From Spirochaetaceae bacterium (GTDB lineage Bacteria > Spirochaetota > Spirochaetia > DSM-27196 > SLAA01), in assembly GCA_003556605.1 (NCBI GenBank), contig PWQX01000203.1, forward strand, positions 1 through 39,200: a DNA stretch of 39,200 nt. Reading direction: 5' to 3'. Both the position numbers and the translations under genes were made by a program. Of the stretch, positions 24,606 through 33,163 are shown in pieces; position 1 is the stretch's first letter, and the number at the start of each line of letters is the position of its first letter. The notes under the pieces were generated by a model. It did no database searches. It was not told where the DNA came from and saw nothing but the letters and a program-made list of their open reading frames with translations.

Positions 24606-26260
24606 TTGCTCTCCATCACCTCGACACCGCTCCATTCCGCCGGAGGCGGCTGTTGCTTATAGCGTTCGGCGCGCTCGTAAATACGGCGCGCCGCCGTGTC
24701 CTGCGGTGCAAGCCTCAGCACCTGTGCAAGCGCTGCCGCTGCGGCTTTGAACTCCCGATTGAAGTAACGTTCCATCGCCTCGTTATGCTGATCCCAAATC
24801 TTCTCTTGGGTTGGGTCAAGCTCAAGCGCGGCGGTATAGATTCGCACGCCCGTAGACTTCCCCTTGACCGCAACTGCATCAAGCACCCGTGTCCGTAGCC
24901 GGCCTTCGATGCGCTGCTGCAGTGACTGCGAGATGAGAAGCGGCACTTGATAGTACTTGGTCAACCCCTCGAGCCGTGAGGCAAGGTTCACCATATCTCC
25001 GATAACGGTGTAGTCCATCTTCTTGTCGGTGCCGATATTTCCGACGGTGACAACGCCGTAGTTGATTCCAACGCCTATTTGGAACTCCGGCTTTCCGGCG
25101 GCCCGTTGGTGGGCGTTAAACGACTCGAGATTTGTACACATCTCAATCCCGGCAACTACCGACTGATAGGCGTCGTCTTCGTGTTTTACCGGGGCGCCGA
25201 AAAACGCCATAATCGCGTCACCGATATACTTGTCGATAACCCCGCCGCGGTTCATTATGATATCGACCATTACCGAAAAATAGTGGTTCAACGACTGTAC
25301 CAGGTCGTCGGGGTTCATTGCTTCAGAGATCGAGGTGAACGACCGAATATCCGAGAACAGCACCGAGAGTATGCGGTTTTCGCCGACCAGCATCGACTCA
25401 GGGTTTGCATAGTAGCGATCGATCAGCTCCTGCGGCACGTACTTCTGAAAGATATTGCGAATCTTGCTCTCTTTCTTACGTGCCACCACCGCCTGCAGCG
25501 CGTAAGACTTGATCTGCGCATAGGCGCGCTCAAGCTCCTCGGTCATGATATTGAAGGTGTGGGCCAGCTCGCCGGTCTCGTCCCGGTACTGTACCGGCAC
25601 GCGCTCGCTAAGATCGTTGGAAGCGATGATATTGCGCATCGAAACAACGACGCTCTGCAACGGCCGTGTCAGAGTTCCGGCAAATGCTATAAGAAAGAAC
25701 ACCGCCAGCACCGTCGCTCCGGCGAGAATGGCCGCGGTGCGGTTGGTGATGCGCTGCAGGTCGCGATAGAAGACCTCGTAGTGCTCGGTATGCAGGATGT
25801 ACCAGTCATACGGGGCAAAGTAGAATCCCTTGGCGACGCGTTGGACCCCGGCCAATGTAGGGGTTATGAGCTCGGCAGGGCGGGTTTCGATCAGCTGCCT
25901 GAGGGTATCGCGCTCGTCGGGCAACGGTACGCTGTCCTCGGTTGCCATCACCAGCTGCTTTTCGCCGTCGAACCCGAACACGGCTTCGGTTTGGGTGCGA
26001 AGGATGCCGCGTGCGTAGCTCTCCAGGCCGAGCTTGGTCGCTTCCACCATCTCCGGAACCTCAGTCAGGTCGTTGTCAACCAGCAACTGCCACTGTCCCC
26101 GGGCGTAGCGTTCAAGCTCGGATGTCTTGAAATCCAAAAACTCGTGCGCTATACGCGAGATGCCGGTAGTGGCGCTGAAGTACGAGCTGACGCCGACCAT
26201 CACAACGGCAACGACCACGATCGGTAATACAACCAGAACTACTTTTACTCGTATCCTCAC
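24602..26260 (-). CDS. Membrane adenylate/guanylate cyclase (class III) with HAMP domain
   Basis: 552 residues. Transmembrane helix 1 is at 5-25. An extracytoplasmic sensor region (30-170) comes next, then helix 2 at 176-197 and a HAMP segment (198-250, TRPLQSVVVSMRN). The class III catalytic domain runs from about 293 to 470, with metal aspartates Asp304 (FSDIRSFTSIS) and Asp348 (KYIGDAIMAFFGAP), and the transition-state region DMVNLASRLEG. The Lys before YIGD favours ATP over GTP. A helical C-terminal tail (DQHNEAMERYFNREFKAA) resembles one TPR. Together this is a transmembrane sensor producing cAMP. It is the first gene of a four-gene operon whose other members are exported, with ATGA overlap to the next gene. 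Confidence 0.93.
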   Translation of the reverse strand: MRIRVKVVLVVLPIVVVAVVMVGVSSYFSATTGISRIAHEFLDFKTSELERYARGQWQLLVDNDLTEVPEMVEATKLGLESYARGILRTQTEAVFGFDGEKQLVMATEDSVPLPDERDTLRQLIETRPAELITPTLAGVQRVAKGFYFAPYDWYILHTEHYEVFYRDLQRITNRTAAILAGATVLAVFFLIAFAGTLTRPLQSVVVSMRNIIASNDLSERVPVQYRDETGELAHTFNIMTEELERAYAQIKSYALQAVVARKKESKIRNIFQKYVPQELIDRYYANPESMLVGENRILSVLFSDIRSFTSISEAMNPDDLVQSLNHYFSVMVDIIMNRGGVIDKYIGDAIMAFFGAPVKHEDDAYQSVVAGIEMCTNLESFNAHQRAAGKPEFQIGVGINYGVVTVGNIGTDKKMDYTVIGDMVNLASRLEGLTKYYQVPLLISQSLQQRIEGRLRTRVLDAVAVKGKSTGVRIYTAALELDPTQEKIWDQHNEAMERYFNREFKAAAAALAQVLRLAPQDTAARRIYERAERYKQQPPPAEWSGVEVMESK

Positions 26261-26341
26261 AGCTGTTACCCCACAAACTGCGCAGCGGACCGCTTGTCAT
26301 CAACGGCTCGCTTTCTCCGGCGCGGTCTACTGAAACGCGTT

Positions 26342-26977
26342 CTACCAAAAGAAAAAGGTTATCCCGAGCCCAACTCCAACCGTATGTGCAATCACTGTCG
26401 TGTCGCCGTTTTCGGTGGTACGGCGCGAGAACGAATAGACCACCTCCCCGCCGCCGGCGACACGCTCGGTAAAGAAATAGTTAACCCCGAGCTTGGGCGA
26501 AACGGAAAACCCGTTTTCTACCCGGTCATCCACTTGCTCGTCGTCCTTCACGGTTCTGCGTTCGTACGCGACGGCGAGCCGTCCGACCGGTACCCAGGGA
26601 GACTCTCGCAGCTCGAAGTAATACGCCCCCTGGATTCCCAGTGAAAGCCCCAGCTCCGTTCTTACATTGTCGGCAGAATCGACGGCACGGGAAAACTCGG
26701 CGCGCACCGCCGGACCGAGCGCTACATAATCTACGATGAAGTAGCCGCCGGCGATGTGCAGGTCGTACGATTGCTGAGAAGTATCGGCGTCTCCGTCGGC
26801 GGTATTGTCGTTAGCCCAAGAGGCAAAGCCGGTGAGACCGCTGAAACCCGATAGATACCAAGCGCCCTGCTGCAGGGTCGGCCGGGACTCCGTCGCGGCT
26901 GCCGGCTGAGCGTCCTGCGCAGAGGCAAAGCCACCTAACGATGAGAACAGTACTATCGCCACAATCCATCTGCGCAT
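26342..26977 (-). CDS. Small outer-membrane beta-barrel protein (OmpW/OprF-N-like)
   Basis: ATG at 26977 (MRRWIVAIVLF) with GGAGGG 6-11 bases upstream; upstream in-frame codons lie in promoter DNA. The signal peptide ends at FASAQDA. The mature ~190 residues consist of alternating strands with glycine turns (LGLSLGIQGAYYFEL, GRLAVAYERRTVKDD, FSVSPKLGVNYFFTERV). It ends VGLGITFFFW, with the terminal aromatic residue required for barrel insertion. Length and layout fit an eight-stranded barrel. The function is unknown. It is divergent from the lipoprotein gene. Confidence 0.75.
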   Translation of the reverse strand: MRRWIVAIVLFSSLGGFASAQDAQPAAATESRPTLQQGAWYLSGFSGLTGFASWANDNTADGDADTSQQSYDLHIAGGYFIVDYVALGPAVRAEFSRAVDSADNVRTELGLSLGIQGAYYFELRESPWVPVGRLAVAYERRTVKDDEQVDDRVENGFSVSPKLGVNYFFTERVAGGGEVVYSFSRRTTENGDTTVIAHTVGVGLGITFFFW

Positions 26978-26992
26978 CGCTACCCTCCAATA

Positions 26993-27021
26993 TTGTATTA
27001 TTGTTTTACCGGGACTATAAT
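26993..27021 (+). promoter_or_regulatory. Promoter for the lipoprotein gene
   Basis: TTGTAT (26993-26998), a 17-base spacer and a perfect TATAAT (27016-27021). The ATG at 27033 is only 11 bases after the -10, so the message is nearly leaderless and no Shine-Dalgarno sequence exists. Confidence 0.6.
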
Positions 27022-27025
27022 TCAA
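26997..27025 (-). promoter_or_regulatory. Overlapping divergent promoter for the barrel protein gene
   Basis: On the minus strand TTGAAT (27025-27020) and AATAAT (27002-26997) are 17 bases apart. This is a good promoter pair that physically overlaps the plus-strand promoter, so the two genes cannot be fired at the same moment and are probably co-regulated or mutually exclusive. Confidence 0.45.
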
Positions 27026-27032
27026 TGCAGCA

Positions 27033-28187
27033 ATGAGAATTGGTCGAAGCCTAAGTATATTCTTGATCATAGTAGCTGCAGCGGCGGCAGCATGTAGCGC
27101 TCCGCCGGTGGATGTCGAGCTATCGGTTGCCCTCGCGAGCGCCGATCAAATGACGTTACAGCAGTCGTTTGCCCTGCGGCGCGGCTCGCTGCATGGCCTC
27201 GACCCTTACGTGCGCAGTATTCGCTACTATCCGTCGCTTATCGGCAGTTTTACGCCGGTAGAGCAGCAACCGCTGGGATACTTTGTTGTCGACGGGGGCT
27301 CGCACGTTGCGGCGACGCCGGTCGTTGTGCAGGAGCTCGACCCAATTAGGGTAGGTGAGGGCGAGCCTACGATCGAGATATCGACGGCACCTGAAACGGT
27401 TGAACCGTATCACGTGGCGCACAGCGTGCGCGCAAACGGCGGAGAAAAGCTTGTGCTCTACCGCTACCGGCCCGACCCGGCCGACTTCGGCGCTCGCGTG
27501 CTGGTGGTTACTCCAATTGATCCCGACCCCGTTTTCCAAGGGGTCTACGGCGAGAGCCTCTCCGCCGAAGTCTTCGACAACGACCCGGTTCCGGCGGCGG
27601 GAATATACGCCGCGAGCTGGACACCGGCCGTACCTGGTGAACGGCTCGCGGCGCTGGTATTATCGGAGAATACGCTTGACTCCCGGCCGTTCGGGCCTGA
27701 CCCGCCCGACGATTTCAGCACCCAGCCGCCGGTTTCGGAGGCCGATGCACCTTCGATAGAGTTCGAGTACGGTCGGGTGGTCTTGGCCGAGAACCTGACC
27801 GGCTTTGACGACGGAACCGTTACCTATGCCAACTTCCCGATCTCGGGACGCTACCGCACTTTTGTCAGCTTCTCCGCTGCGGATCCTCCTGCTGATGCTC
27901 AATACACCGAGCTCGGGGTCGCCGGCAGGCTCGAAACGATTCTCGCTTCCGGTGAGCTGCTAACGCGCACCCGCGACCGCTGGGTGATCTCGGGACCGTT
28001 GGGTGAGCCACTCGGATCGTTTCCCGCAGGCAAACTGCAGTTCGTGCATGAGCGCGACGACATCGACAACTCCGGCAACTGGCACGCGGTGTTCACTTTA
28101 ACCTACTGGGGAAGCGTAGACAATGAGGATTACGTGTTTGTGCGTGTCTATTCGGTTCGCTCCAACCGGCTGCGGGGCCTAGAATAG
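27033..28187 (+). CDS. Lipoprotein of unknown function
   Basis: 384 residues. The signal peptide MRIGRSLSIFLIIVAAAAAAC has a lipobox AAAAC, so Cys21 is the lipidated residue. The mature protein is beta-rich and acidic with no recognised enzyme motif. It contains segments such as GKLQFVHERDDIDNSGNWH and ends YVFVRVYSVRSNRLRGLE. Promoter and start are discussed in the promoter entry. It stands alone, with a gene relic downstream. Confidence 0.7.
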   Translation: MRIGRSLSIFLIIVAAAAAACSAPPVDVELSVALASADQMTLQQSFALRRGSLHGLDPYVRSIRYYPSLIGSFTPVEQQPLGYFVVDGGSHVAATPVVVQELDPIRVGEGEPTIEISTAPETVEPYHVAHSVRANGGEKLVLYRYRPDPADFGARVLVVTPIDPDPVFQGVYGESLSAEVFDNDPVPAAGIYAASWTPAVPGERLAALVLSENTLDSRPFGPDPPDDFSTQPPVSEADAPSIEFEYGRVVLAENLTGFDDGTVTYANFPISGRYRTFVSFSAADPPADAQYTELGVAGRLETILASGELLTRTRDRWVISGPLGEPLGSFPAGKLQFVHERDDIDNSGNWHAVFTLTYWGSVDNEDYVFVRVYSVRSNRLRGLE

Positions 28188-28274
28188 CGGGCTTCACTTT
28201 TTCACCGTCTTCCCCAAGCTCTGCGGCTCTTTCTCCTCCGGCGTATTCTGGCCAATCCCCTCCGCAGCAAGCGC

Positions 28275-28496
28275 ATGCTGGGAACGGTTGTAGTTACTTC
28301 GATTGGCTCGCTTGGTCGTGTTGCCGGGTGGATGCTTCCGCGCTCGATGCGTAACCTCTGTGTTGAGTACCTTCTCGTGGATGCCTACGCTCTCGGCGCA
28401 TACGGGTATCCTCGCGCTATTACGATGAACATCGATATCTGGATAAAACCCGACCGCGACAATGCAGAAGCTGTCTTGCGGGCGATTGACTCTTGA
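28275..28496 (+). pseudogene. Remnant of a nucleotidyltransferase-like (DUF6036/AbiEii-type) gene
   Basis: 73 codons read VEYLLVDAYALGAYGYPRA followed by MNIDIWIKPDRDNAEAVLRAI. This matches the pattern of small MNT-type proteins (LVGGYAV..HGYPRATxDIDIWVxP..NAxxVLxAL). The GG of the nucleotide loop has become DA and the first metal Asp position is changed. The rest of the protein (about 100 residues) is missing. It is best read as a decayed toxin-antitoxin or nucleotidyltransferase gene. Confidence 0.5.
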
Positions 28497-28906
28497 AAGA
28501 ACGTGTACGCGAACTCGCAGTTTTTGAATCAGAGAGAGGCTGCCTTGTCCGCGCCAAGAAAGGAAACTCCCGCGTCGCTAGTTCATCTCCGAGGCCCTCT
28601 GTCTACAGAAGCCGGTATTCGTGGTTCCCCAGACAGGCCGGTTCGAACAACAACTGGACTCCTGGATGCTTGAAGCGTCCGGCTGGGGGCAGTGAGCATG
28701 AATGGAGAACATCGACGAGCTCTTCTCAGCGAGGCTTGCGACTCCGGCAGGGGAGCGCAGCAGCGCTCGCTGAGGTTTCAAGCCGACGCGCACTGCGGAA
28801 CTCAGGACAAAGGCTGCGCCGCCCGTACCCGCAAGCATGCCCGGGGTCGGCACACCGGTATACCGGGTCTTGTGGGTGCCGCAGGCGGGGTGCTCCGGCT
28901 CAGGGC
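28497..28906. other. Gene-free 410 bases downstream of the nucleotidyltransferase relic
   Basis: Nothing intact is seen. Short plus-strand scraps such as DRPVRTTTGLLDA occur but stop quickly, and open frames here have no ribosome site or family resemblance. No cobalamin- or metal-type riboswitch feature was recognised. It ends at the stop of the ABC ATPase gene on the opposite strand. Confidence 0.4.
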
Positions 28907-30292
28907 CTAGTCTTCTACGTCTATGACCACCGCGTCGGGCCAGCGTTGAAGTGCGCTTTCGAGCAACGAAGGGCGAACCACCGCGACCGCGACACCGCGC
29001 GAGAGATTATCGACGGCTTCCAGGCCCGCGATAAAGCCGGTGGCTCGATGGAGCTCGAGTAACCCCAGCTCGTCGATGACCAGAATATCGAACTCGTCTT
29101 TCCCGGCACGCCTTAGAACGTCGTTACCCCAGTTGAGTGTGTCGTCGAGAAAGCGCCAGCGCTCGGTTGTGTTTCCTCCGTCTGTCCCACCTCGCCGCAC
29201 ATTTGCGAGCCTTTGCCGCTCACCGGAAGCGAGGTCGACAAGGTCTATCGCAACCTTGTGGTCTTCAACAAACACCGCTTCAGAGTGCACGCCACCCACG
29301 GATAGCCCGCGCGGCCGCGCCGCCTTCACCAGACGATCGCACCAGCGGCTCTTCCCCGACCCCCGTGGTCCGGTCACGATAACTCGTTGAGGGTGGGCCA
29401 CGGAAGCTTGCATCAAGCGGGCCAGCGTTGAGTCAGGTTGAAGGAGCGCCTCAGGCTCGACCGCCACCGTCTTAACCTCGTCGGGAACCACATCAACACG
29501 TCGCGGTAGAACCGCTCGCGGTACCCGCCGCCCATCTACAACTTTGGATATCACCTCGATCGGCATCGAGTAGGCTTCGCCCAAAATAGTCTCGGTCATG
29601 GTGCTCTCGACAGGACCGGCCGACAGGATAGATCCGTGCCGCATCAGTAGAACTCCGCCGGCAAACATCAGCGCGCTATTTGGGCTGTGCGATGTTACGA
29701 CGAACGCCAGACCGTGTTCGCGCGCCAAATCATGGACGACCTCCAACACCCGAAGCTGATTGCGTGGATCAAGATGCGCATCGGGTTCGTCCATCAAGAG
29801 CACGTCGCAGCGTTGGGTGAGACCACGCGCCACCATAACCATCCGGCGCTCCCCACCACTCAGCTGTGCGTATCGGCGATTGTGAAAATCGGAAAGCCCA
29901 ACGCGATCGAGCGACTCAAGCGCAATCTCGCGGTCGATGCGAGCAGGTGCGGCAAACTGTGAGAGATGAGGTGCGCGCCCCATCAACACCACATCGAGCA
30001 CAGTGTAGCCGAACACCGCCTCGTGCATCTGTGGGATCATACCGATCCGCTTAGCCCGTTCGGTCGGACTCATCGATTCCAGGTCAACACCGTCTATCTC
30101 GATGCGTCCAGTATCGGCCTGCAGTACACCGCAGAGACACGAGAGCAAACTGGTCTTCCCGCCGCCGTTATGGCCGAGAATGAATACCACCTCACCGGCC
30201 TCCACGGTGAGCGAGACGTCCTTAACGACCGGAACCGCGGGGTTATACCCGAAGGTTAGGTTCCGGGCTTCGAGCTTCACAGTGCTCACCAT
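28907..30292 (-). CDS. ABC importer ATPase (FecE/BtuD class) fused to a THEP1-like NTPase
   Basis: 461 residues from ATG 30292 (MVSTVKLEARNL), which overlaps the permease stop by seven bases. The first ~255 residues are a complete metal-chelate-type ABC ATPase: Walker A GHNGGGKTS, Q-loop IPQMHEAVFGY, signature LSGGERRM, Walker B VLLMDEPDAHLD. After a linker, residues about 295-461 form a second P-loop domain with Walker A VTGPRGSGKS (about 306-315), GGVHSEAV, and Walker B ILVIDELGLLEL. This pattern belongs to THEP1/NTPase_1 nucleoside-triphosphatases. The fusion is unusual; the added domain may regulate transport or process a nucleotide-linked ligand. Both ATP sites look intact. Confidence 0.85.
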   Translation of the reverse strand: MVSTVKLEARNLTFGYNPAVPVVKDVSLTVEAGEVVFILGHNGGGKTSLLSCLCGVLQADTGRIEIDGVDLESMSPTERAKRIGMIPQMHEAVFGYTVLDVVLMGRAPHLSQFAAPARIDREIALESLDRVGLSDFHNRRYAQLSGGERRMVMVARGLTQRCDVLLMDEPDAHLDPRNQLRVLEVVHDLAREHGLAFVVTSHSPNSALMFAGGVLLMRHGSILSAGPVESTMTETILGEAYSMPIEVISKVVDGRRVPRAVLPRRVDVVPDEVKTVAVEPEALLQPDSTLARLMQASVAHPQRVIVTGPRGSGKSRWCDRLVKAARPRGLSVGGVHSEAVFVEDHKVAIDLVDLASGERQRLANVRRGGTDGGNTTERWRFLDDTLNWGNDVLRRAGKDEFDILVIDELGLLELHRATGFIAGLEAVDNLSRGVAVAVVRPSLLESALQRWPDAVVIDVED

Positions 30293-31365
30293 CCAACTCC
30301 TTGGCGTCGGAGCAGCAGCACCAGCAGCGGAACACCGATGATGCCGGTTAGCACACCCAGCGGTAGCTCGGCGCTCAAGACCGAGCGCGAAACGGTGTCG
30401 ATTGCAACCAGAAACGCCGCGCCGAGTGCAGTCGCCATCGGCACCAACCGCGAATGGTCCGGGCCGACCAACATTCGCGCGGCGTGCGGCGTTACGAGCC
30501 CGACCCACCCGATGACCCCACCAACCGATACCGCTGCGGCGGCAACCAAGGTGGCGACCGCGATCAACACGAGCTTCATTCGCTCCGGGTTCATCCCAAG
30601 CGCCCGTGCCTCGGCGTCTCCCAGCGACAAGACGTTGAGCCTCCAGCGTACCAACACGAATACGGCGATTCCGACGGAAGTAACCGCGAGCAAAAAGGGA
30701 ATTCGTTCCCAGCTTACTCCGGTGAGGCCACCCATGAGCCAGAATGTAATAGCCGGAAGAGTGTCGAGGGGATCGGCAAGATACTTGAGTAGCGAAGTCA
30801 GCGAAGCAAAGAACGAGCCGACAAGTATGCCCATCAAGGTGAGCACGATCTTCGGAGCCGATGCGTGACGCCGCGCTCCCAAAAATGCAATAGCCACCGC
30901 CAACAAGCCGAAGCCGAACGCCCCAAGCTGTATCATTGCCGCACCGCCGCCAAGGAGCATCACGACAGCCGCGCCGAAACCGGCACCGGCGGTGACACCC
31001 AGCAGGCCGGAGTCGACAAGCGGATTGGTGAAGATGCCTTGGAAAACGGTTCCGGTTACACCGAGGCCCGCCCCGATCGCCAATGCAGCGAGGACGCGGG
31101 GCAAGCGCACGTACAACACTAACCGCCGTGGGATCTCGGGCACATCAATTGCCGCGTCCGGTATGACCGGCGAGAGCAGCGAACGTACAACATCAAAAAC
31201 GCTGATTTGATACACGCCGAGCGCCAATGCCACAACGCCAAGCGCCAGCGGCGAGAGCAGCGTCGCCGCTGCCAAAATGTTCTGCACGGGGCCGGGCCCT
31301 ATCGGCGCCCGATTGCGCCCGTCACCCACCGTGCCGACGGCTGAGTTGGCTCGCTTGCTCTTCAT
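30286..31365 (-). CDS. FecCD/BtuC-family ABC permease
   Basis: 359 residues with about nine to ten transmembrane segments. Family hallmarks are RLPRVLAALAIGAGLGVTG, FQGIFTNPLVDSGLLGV, RALGMNPERMK, and the region GWVGLVTPHAARMLVGPDH that contacts the ATPase. ATG at 31365 comes three bases after the binding-protein stop. It transports iron-siderophore, cobalamin, or metal-oxyanion ligands in other species; the ligand here cannot be read from the permease. Confidence 0.92.
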   Translation of the reverse strand: MKSKRANSAVGTVGDGRNRAPIGPGPVQNILAAATLLSPLALGVVALALGVYQISVFDVVRSLLSPVIPDAAIDVPEIPRRLVLYVRLPRVLAALAIGAGLGVTGTVFQGIFTNPLVDSGLLGVTAGAGFGAAVVMLLGGGAAMIQLGAFGFGLLAVAIAFLGARRHASAPKIVLTLMGILVGSFFASLTSLLKYLADPLDTLPAITFWLMGGLTGVSWERIPFLLAVTSVGIAVFVLVRWRLNVLSLGDAEARALGMNPERMKLVLIAVATLVAAAAVSVGGVIGWVGLVTPHAARMLVGPDHSRLVPMATALGAAFLVAIDTVSRSVLSAELPLGVLTGIIGVPLLVLLLRRQGVGW

Positions 31366-31368
31366 CGC

Positions 31369-32679
31369 TTACTTACACAAGGTAGTGAGCTCATCGTCGC
31401 TCAGTGTATAATCATAGAACCGCCGGTAGAAAAACGCGGCTTCCGCGCCACACTGAAGACCAGTCGCCGCTCCGTGGAGATTCTCCGCAAGCCAGATCAC
31501 GCCTAAGACCGAGTCAGGGACCGGCGTGTCCCACGGAGCAACCAGCTTCGGCACCCGCAGGACATCTTCGCTGCGCACCGCATCGAGCAGTTGCCACTGC
31601 GGGTCGTCGAGAATGGCCTCAACGGAGGCCTGTCCGTACGGTGCCACCAGAATCAGATCGGGGTCCCACTGCAGAACATGCTCCACGTCGACATCGTTCC
31701 ATGTCCCCCTCAAGTGCTCGGTGACCGAACGCCCGCCGGCAGCGGCGATCAGCGCACTTTGATACATATCGCCGGAAGCAACTCGAGTACGGTTGGAACC
31801 TGTGAACAACACTCGAGGCCGAGTTTCTTGCTGTTGCCGGTTGCGCGTGTGGTCTTGAATGGTGTCCAGTACGTGGTCGTAATACGCGCTCCATGCCTCA
31901 GCTCGAGCAGTGGCATCGGGCCCCAACGCTCGGCCCAGAATGCGCATCGCCTCAACGATTTTCCGACCCGACTCCGGTCGTAAGCCGAGGAGCGGCACGC
32001 CGATCCTCTCGACTGAGTCAGACCAGCTTGCGTCAGCCGGTGCGGTCACCAGACCCGGCGTTATCGATGCCACGAACTCCACGTTTGTCGTCTCTTGCGG
32101 CGTCTCAATGCTCCGTTCTGGAAACTTAGGGTCTATGCGTTCCATCGCGGCTGCGCCGGCGGGATCACGCGCGCCAAGGTAGTTGGCAAACATAATCCGA
32201 TCACCGGCTCCGAGTACATACAGCATGTACGTCGTCAGCGAGTAAGGGCTGAATATGCGTTCCGCAGGTTGCGGAATATCCACCGAGCGGCCTCTTTGGT
32301 CGGTCACGGTAACGTTTGCGGGAAGCTCCCCGGCATCGATGAGGCTCTGCTGGGCAGCCTTTGAGGCCGCGAACCGCAGAAAAGCCTTCGACTCCGGAGT
32401 TTCACGAAGCAACGTGAGCACTGCCTCGTCGGTCACCGCAACCGAGTTCACATCACGCCAAGAGACCGTGCCTTGGGCAAGCCTGAGGTCCGGCTCACCC
32501 CCGTGCTCGCGCACGCTAATGTCGTGCTCAAACGCGTCGGCGAGCGCCGAGAAAACCGGTTGCAATTCTGATGCAACATCGATTACCAAGGTCGGCGTCT
32601 GGGCGCAGACCGGTGAGGACACAAGCAGAGTCAAAACGAAAGCTGAACAGCAATGGCGTGTTTTCTGGATACCATACAT
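31369..32679 (-). CDS. Periplasmic substrate-binding protein with a ModA-like N-terminal segment
   Basis: 436 residues with signal peptide FVLTLLVSSPVCA. Residues about 28-118 read like a shortened ModA/SBP domain (TLVIDVASELQPVFSALADA, then AFLRFAASKAAQQSLIDAG). From VTDQRGRSVDIPQPAERIF onward the protein is a typical BtuF/FecB-type domain to the C-terminus (QWDPDLILVAPYG, FYRRFYDYTLSDDELTTL). AGGAG lies 8 bases before ATG 32679. The composite architecture hints at an oxyanion such as molybdate or tungstate, as with MolBCA, but this is inference; iron chelates or cobalamin are alternatives. Confidence 0.85.
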   Translation of the reverse strand: MYGIQKTRHCCSAFVLTLLVSSPVCAQTPTLVIDVASELQPVFSALADAFEHDISVREHGGEPDLRLAQGTVSWRDVNSVAVTDEAVLTLLRETPESKAFLRFAASKAAQQSLIDAGELPANVTVTDQRGRSVDIPQPAERIFSPYSLTTYMLYVLGAGDRIMFANYLGARDPAGAAAMERIDPKFPERSIETPQETTNVEFVASITPGLVTAPADASWSDSVERIGVPLLGLRPESGRKIVEAMRILGRALGPDATARAEAWSAYYDHVLDTIQDHTRNRQQQETRPRVLFTGSNRTRVASGDMYQSALIAAAGGRSVTEHLRGTWNDVDVEHVLQWDPDLILVAPYGQASVEAILDDPQWQLLDAVRSEDVLRVPKLVAPWDTPVPDSVLGVIWLAENLHGAATGLQCGAEAAFFYRRFYDYTLSDDELTTLCK

Positions 32680-33163
32680 GAGGCCTCACTCCTAAGTAGC
32701 AGCCTGCCATGATATTTCCGGCGAAAGCCCTTACGTCAAACCGGCGCGAGTACTGTACAGCATCAGCGCGTGTTGTGTCACCTTGCCTTCGACGGCCGGA
32801 TCTCGGTGCGGTTGCACAGCGGTTCAAGGCTGCGCGGGTAGCCGCTTGGCCCATTTCAAGAGTTCCTGCGAGTGTCGACCACCCGTCCCGGTGTGTGCTT
32901 TTCCGCCGGTAGCTCCGTCGCCTTCAGAAGATGATCCAGCCGGATCACGCTGCTGGGCACCGGGAACTCGGCAAACAGTGGTTTCGTCTATTGCTTTCCC
33001 TGGTCTTGGGCCAGCGAACATCCGATCACCGGAATGATGACGCGGGTGTTCTCCTGACTCTCGCGGTCGCGGTAATTGCGGTTCACGTAGCCGTTGATTT
33101 GTCTCGCATGGAGTTTCGAGGCTAGCGAGGTGGAATCGATGAACAGAATCGGATAGGTTGTAG
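32680..33163. other. Upstream region of the ABC operon with relics
   Basis: No intact gene. On the minus strand about 33185-32988 a frame reads FIDSTSLASKLHARQINGYV and continues for roughly 35 codons before breaking. It is coding-like, possibly transposase- or integrase-derived, but I cannot assign it. The ABC promoter should lie between 32690 and 32860; I see CCGG stems there but no recognisable cobalamin B12-box or Moco motif. Confidence 0.35.

Noticed and set aside
25079-26227. 382-codon plus-strand frame opposite the adenylate cyclase
   Set aside because: Antisense shadow of the cyclase; its composition follows the codon structure of the real gene.
28493-29062. 189-codon plus-strand frame
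   Set aside because: Low-complexity Arg/Ser composition, and its second half is antisense to the ATPase gene.
32680-32860. Cobalamin or molybdenum-cofactor riboswitch before the ABC operon
   Set aside because: No B12-box or Moco core recognised; only short CCGG stems are present.
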